Positions 17,647 to 26,059 of a DNA stretch of 64,000 nucleotides are shown here, in pieces; positions within the stretch are counted from its first letter, which is position 1; each line of letters opens with the position of its first letter. The notes under the pieces are model-generated. The model was not told the origin of the DNA and searched no databases. It saw only the letters and a list, made by a program, of their open reading frames with translations. Source of the DNA: Sphingomonas caseinilytica (GTDB lineage: Bacteria > Pseudomonadota > Alphaproteobacteria > Sphingomonadales > Sphingomonadaceae); contig NZ_JAMGBA010000001.1 in the NCBI RefSeq assembly GCF_023516455.1, forward strand, positions 186,001 through 250,000, read 5' to 3'. Made by a program: the position numbers and the translations under genes.

Positions 17647-18111
17647 ATGGCTACCGCTCTAGTGGACCTTTACGGTTCAGGTTCAGAACAATTTGACCAG
17701 ATAGTGTTGCCGGAAGGCTATCGTCCCGCAGAGGACGAAGACTTCATGGGCGTTCAGCAGCGGGCTTATTTCCTGCAGAAGCTCAAGGACTGGAAAGAAT
17801 CCATCATTGAGGAAAGCCGCGCGACCATGGCGCAGCTTCAGGTCGATTCACTGCGCGAGCCGGATATTGCCGACCGCGCATCGAGCGAAACCGATTGGTC
17901 GATCGAGCTTCGCACCCGCGATCGCCAGCGCAAGCTGATCGCCAAGATCGATGCGGCGGTTCGCCGCCTCTACGATGGCGAATATGGCTATTGCGAAGTG
18001 ACCGGCGATCCCATCTCGCTTGCCCGGCTCGAGGCCCGTCCGATCGCGACGATGACCCTTGAAGCCCAGGAAAAGCATGAGCGGATCGAGCGAGTCTCGC
18101 GGGACGATTGA
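17647..18111 (+). CDS. dksA: RNA polymerase-binding transcription factor DksA
   Basis: 154 aa. A coiled-coil N-terminal part (about 35-110) carries the acidic tip, followed by the TraR/DksA zinc-finger region, which here keeps only Cys116 (YGYCEVTG) out of the usual four. That single-Cys pattern is common in alphaproteobacterial DksA, which still folds. It binds the RNA polymerase secondary channel and works with ppGpp. Strong ribosome site (GGGAGGGAG) before ATG 17647, followed by a clear terminator. Confidence 0.92.
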   Translation: MATALVDLYGSGSEQFDQIVLPEGYRPAEDEDFMGVQQRAYFLQKLKDWKESIIEESRATMAQLQVDSLREPDIADRASSETDWSIELRTRDRQRKLIAKIDAAVRRLYDGEYGYCEVTGDPISLARLEARPIATMTLEAQEKHERIERVSRDD

Positions 18112-18162
18112 AGCGCGCAGCCAATCCGGGGGATTGGCGAGCACTTCAATGACGGTTCTCAC

Positions 18163-18202
18163 AAAAAAGGCCGGCTGCTCTTAAGAGTGGCCGGCCTTTT
18201 TT
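18163..18202. terminator. Bidirectional Rho-independent terminator after dksA
   Basis: An almost perfect palindrome: AAAAAAGGCCGGC at the left, GCCGGCCTTTTTT at the right, with CTCTT/AAGAG extending the stem toward the loop. Runs of A and T on both sides let it end transcription of dksA (plus) and of the converging DUF465 gene (minus). Confidence 0.9.
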
Positions 18203-18216
18203 CTGGCCTACGTGCG

Positions 18217-18372
18217 CTAGTGTCCGACTAGCTCATCCTTCAGCCTAAGCTTTTCCTTCTTCAAGCGCGTCAACAAGTCCAGGTCCGGATGCGGGCGATG
18301 CTCTTCTGCGTCGATAACTGCGTGAAGAGCGGCATGTTTAGATGCGATTGCCTCGGCATGGGCCTTGTCCAT
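18217..18372 (-). CDS. DUF465 (YdcH-like) small protein, 51 aa
   Basis: Reading the minus strand from ATG 18372 gives a 51-residue protein, MDKAHAEAIASKHAALHAVI..., ending RLKDELVGH. The H-x-x-L then K-x-x-K-L-x-L-K-D-E pattern is that of the DUF465/YdcH family of short helical hairpins. Ribosome site AAAGGAAA lies about 6 bases upstream. Function is not known. A second DUF465 gene lies 165 bp away on the other strand. Confidence 0.82.
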   Translation of the reverse strand: MDKAHAEAIASKHAALHAVIDAEEHRPHPDLDLLTRLKKEKLRLKDELVGH

Positions 18373-18536
18373 CGGTCAATTTCCTTTCGTTGGCTGACGC
18401 GTGACAACTTCGTGAATAAATCACGAAATGAAGCGTTTGTCGCTAGGCAAAGATCACGGCTCGACGGGCAGAAAATACGTCTTGGCGATGATGGGCCAAA
18501 CGTGACGGCAGGATGTGCTTCCTGTAAGGCAGGGAC

Positions 18537-18734
18537 ATGAACGACGACGATCCGCGAGAAGTTCTCCAGCTTCTCAAAGCCGAGCACCGCCGTCTCGACG
18601 AGGAAATCGAGCTCCTGCGATCATCCGGAAATTGCGATCAGCTGGAGCTGGCGCGGATGAAAAAGAAGAAGCTGGCGCTGAAGGACGAGATTCAGGTCCT
18701 TAGCGACCGCATCATTCCCGACATCATCGCGTGA
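18537..18734 (+). CDS. DUF465 (YdcH-like) small protein, 65 aa
   Basis: 65 aa, highly charged, predicted helical hairpin: L-x-x-EHRRLDEEI followed by a MKKKKLALKDEI segment, the DUF465 signature (H-x-x-LD ... KKxKLxLKDEI). Good ribosome site (AGGCAGGG) before ATG 18537. It is divergent from the 51-aa paralogue, and both belong to a family whose role is unknown. Confidence 0.82.
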   Translation: MNDDDPREVLQLLKAEHRRLDEEIELLRSSGNCDQLELARMKKKKLALKDEIQVLSDRIIPDIIA

Positions 18735-18834
18735 AGATTGATGTCCACGGGCGGGACAGCCGGTTCTGCCGCATTGCCCAATTGCCGAGACGGGCGTTTC
18801 CTATGGTCCTCCTAGATGGCAGAATCAGCGTCGC

Positions 18835-19329
18835 ATGACCGAATCGGACGAAGAATGGCAGGGAATGGAAGCGCGGATCACGCCGCGGCTGATCGATTCC
18901 CTTTATACGGAAGCGATGCTCCTGGCCGATGAGGCGCGTGCCTATTTTGACGAAACCGGGCGCGATGACCGGCAATTGCTGGAGCCTTTTGCCCGCGTTG
19001 GCTTCGCCTGTGAGTCGTTGAAGGTCACGACCCGGATCATGCATATCGTCGCCTGGCTATTGACCCAGAAGGCGGTGGAGAGCGGAGAGATCAGGTCGGT
19101 GGACGGCAGGCGTCCGGAGCGGCGGCTTGGCCATGCCAACGAGAGCGATCCCGCCGTGATCGTCCAGATGCCGGAAGCAGCGCAACGCCTCATCAATTCG
19201 AGCGCGGATCTTTACTCCCGGATCAAGCGACTGGACGAAGGCCAGCTAGTGGATGAGCCCGCGCCGAGCCCGGCGCGCGCCTTGATGGGCAGGCTGGAAC
19301 GAGACTTCATCTGGAATCGCGACGGCTAA
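18835..19329 (+). CDS. rcdA: DUF1465 / RcdA-like protein (regulator of CtrA degradation family)
   Basis: 164 aa, mostly helical. The RLIDSLYTEAMLLADEARAYFD start and the central AWLLTQKAVESGEI segment are typical of DUF1465, the family of Caulobacter RcdA. RcdA is an adaptor that brings substrates such as CtrA to ClpXP during the cell cycle. Whether this homologue does the same in a sphingomonad is not shown. Separate promoter likely, since 100 bp without a gene precede it. Confidence 0.78.
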   Translation: MTESDEEWQGMEARITPRLIDSLYTEAMLLADEARAYFDETGRDDRQLLEPFARVGFACESLKVTTRIMHIVAWLLTQKAVESGEIRSVDGRRPERRLGHANESDPAVIVQMPEAAQRLINSSADLYSRIKRLDEGQLVDEPAPSPARALMGRLERDFIWNRDG

Positions 19330-19348
19330 ATCATTAGCGTCGGCGCCC

Positions 19349-20494
19349 ATGCGCCCCTTCACCTTTAATCGCGGTCCAAGAATCATATCCGGAGATGGCT
19401 GCGCAACGCGGCTCGCCGATATGCTTCCTGACGGGCCATGCCTGTTCGTCACAGACAAGGACGTGCTGCGCCTCGGTCTGACGGACGCGTGCCGGTCTGC
19501 GCTCGAGGCGGGCGGGCGCGAGATCATCCTGTTCGACAGCGTCGAAGCCGATCCTTCGAAGGATACGCTGCTTGCTGCGGTCGAGTTGGGACGGCGTCAT
19601 GACGTCACTCATGTCGTCGGCTTCGGAGGCGGCAGTCCGATGGATGTCGCAAAGCTGGCGGCTTACCTGCTCGGTTCGGGCGATGTGCTCGATGAGGTTT
19701 GGGGCGTTGATATCGCGAGGGGCGCGCGCCTGCCGCTTGCGCTGGTTCCGACGACGGCCGGTACCGGGTCGGAGGCGACGCCGATCTCCGTGATCACCTG
19801 CGAGGGAGGCGTGAAGCTGGCCGTTAATTCGCGGCCGCTGGTGGCCGATTGGGCGGCGCTGGACGCCAGCCTGACGCTGGGCCTTCCGGCTCATGTCACG
19901 GCGGCGACGGGCATCGACGCCATCGTCCATGCGGTCGAGGCCTATACGTCGGTCCGGCTCAAGAACCCGCTGTCCGACGCATTGGCGCGCGAGGCGCTAA
20001 ACCTGCTGTCGGCCAATCTGATCAGGGCGATCGAGGAGCCGCGGAATGTCGAGGCGCGCTCGGCGATGCTCCTGGGCGCGCATCTTGCCGGTCTGGCCTT
20101 CGCCAATGCCCCGGTCGCCGGCGTTCATGCGCTGGCCTATCCGCTCGGCGGAATCCACCATCTGCCGCACGGACTTTCCAATGCGCTGATGCTGCGGGTC
20201 GTGCTGCAGCATAACAGTGAGGCGGCAAGGGAGCTTTATGCCGAACTGGCGCCGATCCTGGTACCGGAATGCGAGGGGCAGGGGAGCCAGGCGCGATGTG
20301 CAGCATTGATCGACCGGCTTGACCGGCTGGTCGCGGAAAGCGGGTTGAAACCCCGGCTTCGCGATCATGGCATTCCGGAGGAGGATATCCCGATGCTGGC
20401 CAAGGAAGCGATGCGGCAGACCCGGCTGCTCGTGAACAACCCATGCCCGATCGAGGAAGAAGATGCGCGGCGCCTATATGAGGCTGCCTGGTGA
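19349..20494 (+). CDS. Iron-containing alcohol dehydrogenase family protein
   Basis: 381 aa. NAD(P)-binding GGGSPMDVAK segment (about 93-101), PTTAGTGSEAT, then the metal-binding region GIDAIVHAVEAY and AGVHALAYPLGGIHHLPHG, with His ligands in place. One His often found in this region (HPLG) is Tyr here, a variant that the family tolerates. Substrate is unknown; maleylacetate reductases and butanol dehydrogenases share this fold. Its stop overlaps the thioesterase start by 4 bp (GTGA), suggesting a joint pathway. Confidence 0.83.
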   Translation: MRPFTFNRGPRIISGDGCATRLADMLPDGPCLFVTDKDVLRLGLTDACRSALEAGGREIILFDSVEADPSKDTLLAAVELGRRHDVTHVVGFGGGSPMDVAKLAAYLLGSGDVLDEVWGVDIARGARLPLALVPTTAGTGSEATPISVITCEGGVKLAVNSRPLVADWAALDASLTLGLPAHVTAATGIDAIVHAVEAYTSVRLKNPLSDALAREALNLLSANLIRAIEEPRNVEARSAMLLGAHLAGLAFANAPVAGVHALAYPLGGIHHLPHGLSNALMLRVVLQHNSEAARELYAELAPILVPECEGQGSQARCAALIDRLDRLVAESGLKPRLRDHGIPEEDIPMLAKEAMRQTRLLVNNPCPIEEEDARRLYEAAW

Positions 20495-20922
20495 CGCGCG
20501 TGGCGCCGCGGGGGCGGGCGGACTATCGCTGGTTCATGACGATTGCGACGCGCTGGGCGGACAATGATGCCTACGGTCACGTCAACAATACCGTCTATTA
20601 CCAATGGTTCGATACGGCGGTGAATGCCTGGCTGGTCGAAGCTGGGTTGCTGGATATCGAAGCTGGCGACCCGATCGGTTTGGTGGTCGAAACCAGCTGC
20701 ACCTATTTTTCGCCGCTCAGCTTTCCGGGTGACGTCGAGGTCGGCATCGCGGTCGAGCGGCTCGGGAGCTCGAGCGTCACTTATCGGATCGGCGTGTTTG
20801 GAGTGGGTTCAAGCGAGGCAAGCGCGCAGGGCCATTTTACTCATGTCTATGTTGGACGCGAGAGCAGGCGGCCGACGGAATTGCCGGGTGAGTGGCGGGA
20901 GAAGTTGGGAACTCTCGTATGA
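20491..20922 (+). CDS. Acyl-CoA thioesterase, 4-hydroxybenzoyl-CoA thioesterase (hotdog) family
   Basis: 143 aa. The hotdog-fold active-site stretch RWADNDAYGHVNNTVYYQWFD is clear, with the catalytic Asp in NDAYGHVNN. GTG start at 20491 overlaps the alcohol dehydrogenase stop; an ATG at 20536 would remove 15 residues and is also possible. It hydrolyses acyl-CoA thioesters in the cytoplasm; chain specificity is unknown. Confidence 0.83.
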   Translation: MTRVAPRGRADYRWFMTIATRWADNDAYGHVNNTVYYQWFDTAVNAWLVEAGLLDIEAGDPIGLVVETSCTYFSPLSFPGDVEVGIAVERLGSSSVTYRIGVFGVGSSEASAQGHFTHVYVGRESRRPTELPGEWREKLGTLV

Positions 20923-20923
20923 T

Positions 20924-20990
20924 CGTCATCCCCGCGAAACCGGGGACCCAGCTACAAAAATCTAGGTTCCCGCTTTCGCGGGAATGACGA
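20924..20990. repeat. Palindromic intergenic repeat, family A (CGTCATCCC...GGGAATGACG)
   Basis: CGTCATCCCCGCGAAA at the left and TTTCGCGGGAATGACG at the right are inverted copies around a short middle. The element fills the space between convergent genes and ends 4 bp before the nitronate monooxygenase stop. A related copy lies inside mutL (36759-36852). Confidence 0.8.
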
Positions 20991-20993
20991 AGT

Positions 20994-21941
20994 CTAAAGT
21001 CGAGCCTTCGCCGCCTCATATTCCCGAGCCAGCCGATTGATCAGCTCCGCCGCCGGGGTAACCTTGTCGATCATCCCGATGCCCTGTCCCGATCCCCAGA
21101 TATCCCGCCATGCCTTGGCGCCCGTCGCGGACTGGAAGTTCATGGCGTCCGGACCCGGCTGGGGCAGGTTTTCAGGATCGAGGCCCGCCGCGACGATCGA
21201 CTTGCGCAGGTAATTGCCGCTGACCCCGGTGAACAAGGCGGAGGTGACAATGTCGGCCGCGCCGCCCTCGATGATCGCTTCCTTATACTCGTCGGTCGCG
21301 CGCGCTTCCGGCGTGGCGATGAAAGGCGAGCCGATATAGGCGAAATCGGCACCCATCGCCTTGGCCGCGAGCACCGCTCCTCCCGTCGCAATCGCTCCGG
21401 ACAGGGCCAGCGGGCCATCGAACCATTTGCGGATTTCCTGGACCAGCGCGAAGGGCGACCAGCGCCCGGCGTGGCCGCCGGCACCCGCCGCGACTGCGAT
21501 CAGCCCGTCCGCGCCCTTCTCGATCGCCTTGCGGGCGAAGCGGTCGTCGATAATGTCGTGGAGCGTAATGCCGCCCCATCCGTGAACCGCCTCGTTGAGC
21601 TCAACCCGTGCGCCGAGCGACGTGATGACGATCGGCACCTTCCACTTGGCGCAAACCATCATGTCATGTTCGAACCGGTCGTTGGACCGGTGGACGATCT
21701 GATTGACGGCGAAGGGCGCAGACGGAGTGTCGGGGTGGTCGCGATCGTAGGCGGCAAGTTCTTCCGTGATCTGGTGGATCCACTCGTCCAGCTGGCTTGC
21801 CGGCCGCGCGTTCAAGGATGGGAAGCTGCCGACGATGCCAGCCTTGCACTGGGCAATGACCAGGTCGGGGTTCGAAACGATGAACAAAGGCGCGCCGATG
21901 ACCGGAATGCGCAGACGGTCGAAAATGGCTGGGACGGGCAT
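20994..21941 (-). CDS. Nitronate monooxygenase family protein (2-nitropropane dioxygenase type)
   Basis: 315 aa, FMN-binding TIM barrel. Begins with the usual IPVIGAPLFIVSNPDLVIAQ and contains the GAGGHAGRWSPF phosphate-binding loop and an ALSGAIATGGAVLAAKAMGADFAYIGS segment, all hallmarks of the class. Oxidises alkyl nitronates, and related members act as enoyl reductases, so the natural substrate is open. Start ATG 21941. It is followed in the same direction by nothing close; upstream lies the epimerase (15 bp gap), probably co-transcribed. Confidence 0.87.
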   Translation of the reverse strand: MPVPAIFDRLRIPVIGAPLFIVSNPDLVIAQCKAGIVGSFPSLNARPASQLDEWIHQITEELAAYDRDHPDTPSAPFAVNQIVHRSNDRFEHDMMVCAKWKVPIVITSLGARVELNEAVHGWGGITLHDIIDDRFARKAIEKGADGLIAVAAGAGGHAGRWSPFALVQEIRKWFDGPLALSGAIATGGAVLAAKAMGADFAYIGSPFIATPEARATDEYKEAIIEGGAADIVTSALFTGVSGNYLRKSIVAAGLDPENLPQPGPDAMNFQSATGAKAWRDIWGSGQGIGMIDKVTPAAELINRLAREYEAAKARL

Positions 21942-21956
21942 TCGAGCTCCTCGGGT

Positions 21957-22958
21957 CTAGTCTATCCGGTGGTACGCCTTGAACCATTCGACGAATTTCG
22001 GAACGCCGTCATCGATGGTGGTACTGGGCTCGAAGCCATGGTCACGCTGGATGGCACTGATGTCGGCGAACGTATCCTTGACGTCGCCCGCCTGCATCGG
22101 TTGGAAATCGATCTCGGCCTTCCTGCCGGTCGCCTGCTCGAGCAGCCCGACCATCCGCATCAACTCTTCCGACCGGTGATTGCCGATATTGTAGATGGCA
22201 TGCGGGCTGCTGCTTCCGCCCGCCTTCGCCTCGCCGTTGTCCGCGGGCGGCCCATCGAGGCAGGCCAGGACTCCGCTGACGATGTCGTCGATGTAGGTGA
22301 AATCGCGCCGCATATCGCCCTGATTGAAGATGGAGAGCGGGCGGCCTTCGTATAGCGCCTTGGTGAAGATCCACATCGCCATGTCGGGCCGGCCCCAGGG
22401 CCCGTAGACGGTGAAGAAGCGCAGGCCCGTCATCGGCATCCGGAAGAGATGGGCGTAGCTTTCGCTCATCAACTCGTCCGACTTCTTCGTCGCTGCGTAG
22501 AGGGAGATGGGATGGTCGACCCGATCCTCGACGCGGAACGGCAGGCTGTCGTTGCCGCCATAGACGGATGAGGAACTGGCATAGACGAAGTGGCTGGCGC
22601 CGCTGTGGCGGGCCAGCTCAAGCATGTTGATCTGCCCCATGAGGTTGGAGCGGACATAGGCCTGGGGATTGACCAGCGAGTAGCGGACACCCGCCTGGGC
22701 GCCCAAGTGGACGATGCGATCGAACCGGTGCGGCCTGGCGAATTGCTCCAGCGCCTGCTGATCGCCAAAATCCACGGTTTCGAACGTGAAAGCATTGCCG
22801 TGCGCTGCCTTCAGCCGTTCGATCCGGGCGAGCTTCAGCGCCGGGTCGTAGTAATCGTTGAGATTGTCGATTCCGACGACCTGCTGGCCGCGATCGAGCA
22901 GCGCCATGGCGACATGCGATCCGATGAAGCCGGCGGCGCCAGTTACGAGCAAAGTCAT
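21957..22958 (-). CDS. NAD-dependent epimerase, UDP-glucuronate 4-epimerase type
   Basis: 333 aa short-chain dehydrogenase fold: TGAAGFIGSHVA (NAD-binding), SSSSVYGG and Y-x-x-x-K (YAATKKSDELM) catalytic residues, and the GIDNLNDYYDPALK segment typical of UDP-glucuronate/galacturonate 4-epimerases (LpsL/Cap1J group). It would supply UDP-galacturonate for surface polysaccharide, which fits the upstream locus and its amidotransferase. Divergent from acs. Confidence 0.85.
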   Translation of the reverse strand: MTLLVTGAAGFIGSHVAMALLDRGQQVVGIDNLNDYYDPALKLARIERLKAAHGNAFTFETVDFGDQQALEQFARPHRFDRIVHLGAQAGVRYSLVNPQAYVRSNLMGQINMLELARHSGASHFVYASSSSVYGGNDSLPFRVEDRVDHPISLYAATKKSDELMSESYAHLFRMPMTGLRFFTVYGPWGRPDMAMWIFTKALYEGRPLSIFNQGDMRRDFTYIDDIVSGVLACLDGPPADNGEAKAGGSSSPHAIYNIGNHRSEELMRMVGLLEQATGRKAEIDFQPMQAGDVKDTFADISAIQRDHGFEPSTTIDDGVPKFVEWFKAYHRID

Positions 22959-23052
22959 GCCGCGTTGCTAGCGCGGCAAGTCGCAGCTTGCGAGGGGCTT
23001 TGCACGGACGCTACGGAAGCTAAGCTGCACGGCAGCAAAAGGAGAGGCTGGG

Positions 23053-25002
23053 ATGACCGACGAGCTTTATCCGGTGCCCGCCGAATGGGCCGAAAAGGCG
23101 ATCATCAACGCCGATCGCTATGCCGCCAAGTATCGCGAGTCGGTCGAGGATCCGGACGGGTTCTGGCGCCGCGAAGCGCAGCGGATCGACTGGATCAAGC
23201 CGTTCACGACGGTCAAGGATACCAGCTTCCACGAGGATGACTTCAACATCAGCTGGTTCGGTGACGGAACGCTCAACCTGTCATCGAATTGCCTCGACCG
23301 GCATCTGGCAACACGGGGAAGCGCGACCGCGATCATCTGGGAAGCTGACGATCCCAACGAGCGCGGCATGACTATCAGCTATCGCGAATTGCACAGCATG
23401 GTCTGCCGCTTCGCCAACGCGCTGAAGGCGCAAGGGGTGAAGCGCGGCGATCGGGTGACGATCTATCTTCCGATGGTGCCCGAAGCGGCGGTCGCGATGC
23501 TCGCCTGCGCCCGGATCGGCGCGATCCATTCGGTCGTGTTCGGCGGCTTCTCGCCCGATGCGCTGGCGGGGCGGATCAAGGATTGCGACAGCAGCCTGGT
23601 GATCACGGCGGACGAGGGACTTCGCGGCGGCAGGGTCGTTCCCTTGAAGCATAATGTCGACGAGGCGCTGGATCAGTGCACGTCCGTCACACGGGTCATC
23701 GTCATGCGTCGCACCGATACCGACGTCCCGATGACGGAGGGCCGCGACATCTGGTGGCTGGATGCGGAAGCCGGAGTTACCGCCGACTGCCCGCCGGAAG
23801 AGATGGGCGCGGAGGACCCGCTGTTCATCCTCTACACGTCCGGATCGACCGGCCAGCCCAAGGGCGTCCTGCACACCACCGGCGGCTATGCGGTCTGGAC
23901 GTCGATGACGCACGAATATGTCTTCGATTACCGCCCCGGTCAGATTTACTGGTGCGCGGCGGACATCGGCTGGGTCACCGGCCACAGCTATATCGTCTAC
24001 GGACCGCTGGCGAATGGCGCGACCATCGTCATGTACGAAGGCGTGCCCAATTGGCCCGATCCCAGCCGGATCTGGCAGGTCGTCGACAAGCACCAGGTCG
24101 AGATCCTCTACACGGCACCGACGGCGATCCGGGCACTGGAGCGTGAAGGCGATGAATGGGTCAAAAAGACATCGCGTAAGTCGTTGAAATTGCTGGGCAC
24201 GGTCGGCGAGCCGATCAACCCGGAAGCCTGGGGCTGGTATCACAGCGTCGTGGGCGAGGGGCGTTGCCCGATCGTCGACACCTATTGGCAGACGGAAACC
24301 GGCGCGACGATGATCTCGCCAATGCCCGGCGCGACCGATTTGAAGCCGGGCAGCGCAAGCAAGCCGATGTTCGGAGTGAAGCCGGCGCTGGTGGATGACA
24401 AGGGCCACATATTGGAGGGTGCCGTAAGCGGCGCCCTGGTGATCACCGATAGCTGGCCCGGCCAGATGCGGAGCGTCTGGGGCGATCCGGCGCGCTTCTT
24501 CAACACCTATTTCACCCACTATCCGGGCTATTATTTTACCGGCGACGGCTGCCGGCGGGACGAAGACGGCTATTACTGGATCACGGGGCGGATCGACGAC
24601 GTCATCAACGTGTCCGGCCACCGGCTGGGTACAGCGGAGATCGAGAGCGCCTTGGTCGCTCACGAAAAAGTGGCAGAGGCTGCGGTCGTGGGCATGCCGC
24701 ACGAGATCAAGGGTCAGGGCATTTACGCCTATGTGACGGTCAACGCCGGCTGCCAGGTAGACGAGAAGTTGCGAACCGAACTGATCCACTGGGTGCGCGC
24801 CGAGATCGGACCGATCGCGACACCGGACGTCATCCAGTTCGCGCCAGCGCTCCCCAAGACCAGGTCGGGGAAGATCATGCGCCGGATCCTGCGGAAGATC
24901 GCGGAAGGGGATATCTCGCATCTCGGCGATACTTCGACTCTGGCGGACCCGGCAGTTGTCGATGACCTTGTGGCGAACCGGCCCTCTAATGCCGGAGGCT
25001 GA
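23053..25002 (+). CDS. acs: Acetate-CoA ligase (acetyl-CoA synthetase)
   Basis: 649 aa, normal length. AMP-forming motif [17 protein letters not shown] (about 258-274), core motifs [14 protein letters not shown] and TYWQTETGA, the hinge [20 protein letters not shown], and the C-terminal [13 protein letters not shown] with the acetylatable Lys. Makes acetyl-CoA from acetate, ATP and CoA. Ribosome site AAAAGGAGAGG before ATG 23053. Its end overlaps the convergent nucleotidyltransferase gene by 17 bp. Confidence 0.95.
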   Translation: MTDELYPVPAEWAEKAIINADRYAAKYRESVEDPDGFWRREAQRIDWIKPFTTVKDTSFHEDDFNISWFGDGTLNLSSNCLDRHLATRGSATAIIWEADDPNERGMTISYRELHSMVCRFANALKAQGVKRGDRVTIYLPMVPEAAVAMLACARIGAIHSVVFGGFSPDALAGRIKDCDSSLVITADEGLRGGRVVPLKHNVDEALDQCTSVTRVIVMRRTDTDVPMTEGRDIWWLDAEAGVTADCPPEEMGAEDPLFILYTSGSTGQPKGVLHTTGGYAVWTSMTHEYVFDYRPGQIYWCAADIGWVTGHSYIVYGPLANGATIVMYEGVPNWPDPSRIWQVVDKHQVEILYTAPTAIRALEREGDEWVKKTSRKSLKLLGTVGEPINPEAWGWYHSVVGEGRCPIVDTYWQTETGATMISPMPGATDLKPGSASKPMFGVKPALVDDKGHILEGAVSGALVITDSWPGQMRSVWGDPARFFNTYFTHYPGYYFTGDGCRRDEDGYYWITGRIDDVINVSGHRLGTAEIESALVAHEKVAEAAVVGMPHEIKGQGIYAYVTVNAGCQVDEKLRTELIHWVRAEIGPIATPDVIQFAPALPKTRSGKIMRRILRKIAEGDISHLGDTSTLADPAVVDDLVANRPSNAGG

Positions 25003-26059
25003 GCAGTCCCGCCTGTCGCCTTAGTTCCGAATATTTGAATCCAATGCCTGGCCGAAGCAGGAACTGGGTCCAGTGGATCGGCAAGGTTCCAAGCAGGCGC
25101 TCGGTCGGTTCGCCGATCCTCGTCATCATCCGCAGCGCGGCTTCGCAAAGCAGTTTGGCGGTCCAATCCTCGGAAAGAAGCCCCTTAAGTCTTGGACTTG
25201 GACCAAGCACCTGAAAGAGCGTGTCGGCCAGCAGCAAAGCCTGTCCGAAAGCCCGGGCCGAGCCGAGCTGCTGGGATTGCCGGTACAGACTCTCAACGTC
25301 TTCGCCGCTTTTCCCGGCGAGCCGCGCTGCGAAATCGGAAATCCACTTCAGCCGGAACCAGGCGCTCGAGGCTCCGTGGACGGCGAGGTAGGCGAGTAGT
25401 TCCTCCTCGGCCAACGTCGGCAGTCTGATGTCTGGCGCGACCTCAACCCATTGGTTCGGGGAGTGGACGTCGATTGTCGGGATTAGCAGCGGATTGTCGG
25501 CGAGGCGTGTGTGAAGCTCGACATGAAAGGCGCCGTCCCGGTCCCAGACGGACTCCTTGCTACGGGCGTGCCAAGCCGAAAGTTTGGCCGCATCCGCCGG
25601 AATTTGAAGAGTGTAGCCGAGCGAGGAAATCAAGTCGGATGCTTGTTCCAGGTCCCGCGGGTCGATCAGAAGATCGATGTCCCAGCCCATCTTGAGGAGG
25701 GGGTAACGGTAGGCCAGCGCCCCGACCGTCAGCCCTTTGACGAAGAGCAGGGGGACTCCGGCTCCCTCGAATGCCTGGAGAAGCGCTTGGCTCTCCTTCG
25801 CGATACCGAGGTTCGTGGCTGCAACCGATCGGGCATCCGACGACAGTGCTTCCTTCGCTGGATGAGGGAGGTCTTCGAACTTCGCCAGCGCATTCCACAC
25901 CAGCCCCTGAACCCGGTGCCGCCGCGCAAGCTCAACGAGCAGGTTCCAATCGAGACCAGGCAAAATTTCGGGTCGCGCATGCTCCGGCGCTGATCGGAAA
26001 TTCCATTGGCAGCAGCGGGTCAGCAGCGAGAATTCCGGTCCGATCGCTAATGGCTTCAC
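24986..26059 (-). CDS. Nucleotidyltransferase-family protein of the RiPP locus
   Basis: 357 aa. The central [17 protein letters not shown] stretch (Lys108-Gly109) and GWDIDLLID (Asp127, Asp129) match the uncharacterised nucleotidyltransferase family (NTP_transf_5) that often accompanies lasso peptide genes carrying an HPr-kinase-like protein. The two Asp would bind metal-NTP. It starts in a 4-bp overlap (ATGA) with the cyclase gene and is the last gene of the operon. I infer it modifies the peptide, possibly at a phosphate placed by the kinase. The exact reaction is not established from this sequence. Confidence 0.78.
   Translation of the reverse strand: MKPLAIGPEFSLLTRCCQWNFRSAPEHARPEILPGLDWNLLVELARRHRVQGLVWNALAKFEDLPHPAKEALSSDARSVAATNLGIAKESQALLQAFEGAGVPLLFVKGLTVGALAYRYPLLKMGWDIDLLIDPRDLEQASDLISSLGYTLQIPADAAKLSAWHARSKESVWDRDGAFHVELHTRLADNPLLIPTIDVHSPNQWVEVAPDIRLPTLAEEELLAYLAVHGASSAWFRLKWISDFAARLAGKSGEDVESLYRQSQQLGSARAFGQALLLADTLFQVLGPSPRLKGLLSEDWTAKLLCEAALRMMTRIGEPTERLLGTLPIHWTQFLLRPGIGFKYSELRRQAGLLSLRH

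Noticed and set aside
23281-24921. A 546-codon open frame antisense to acs
   Set aside because: Same reason; acs is full length with all motifs.
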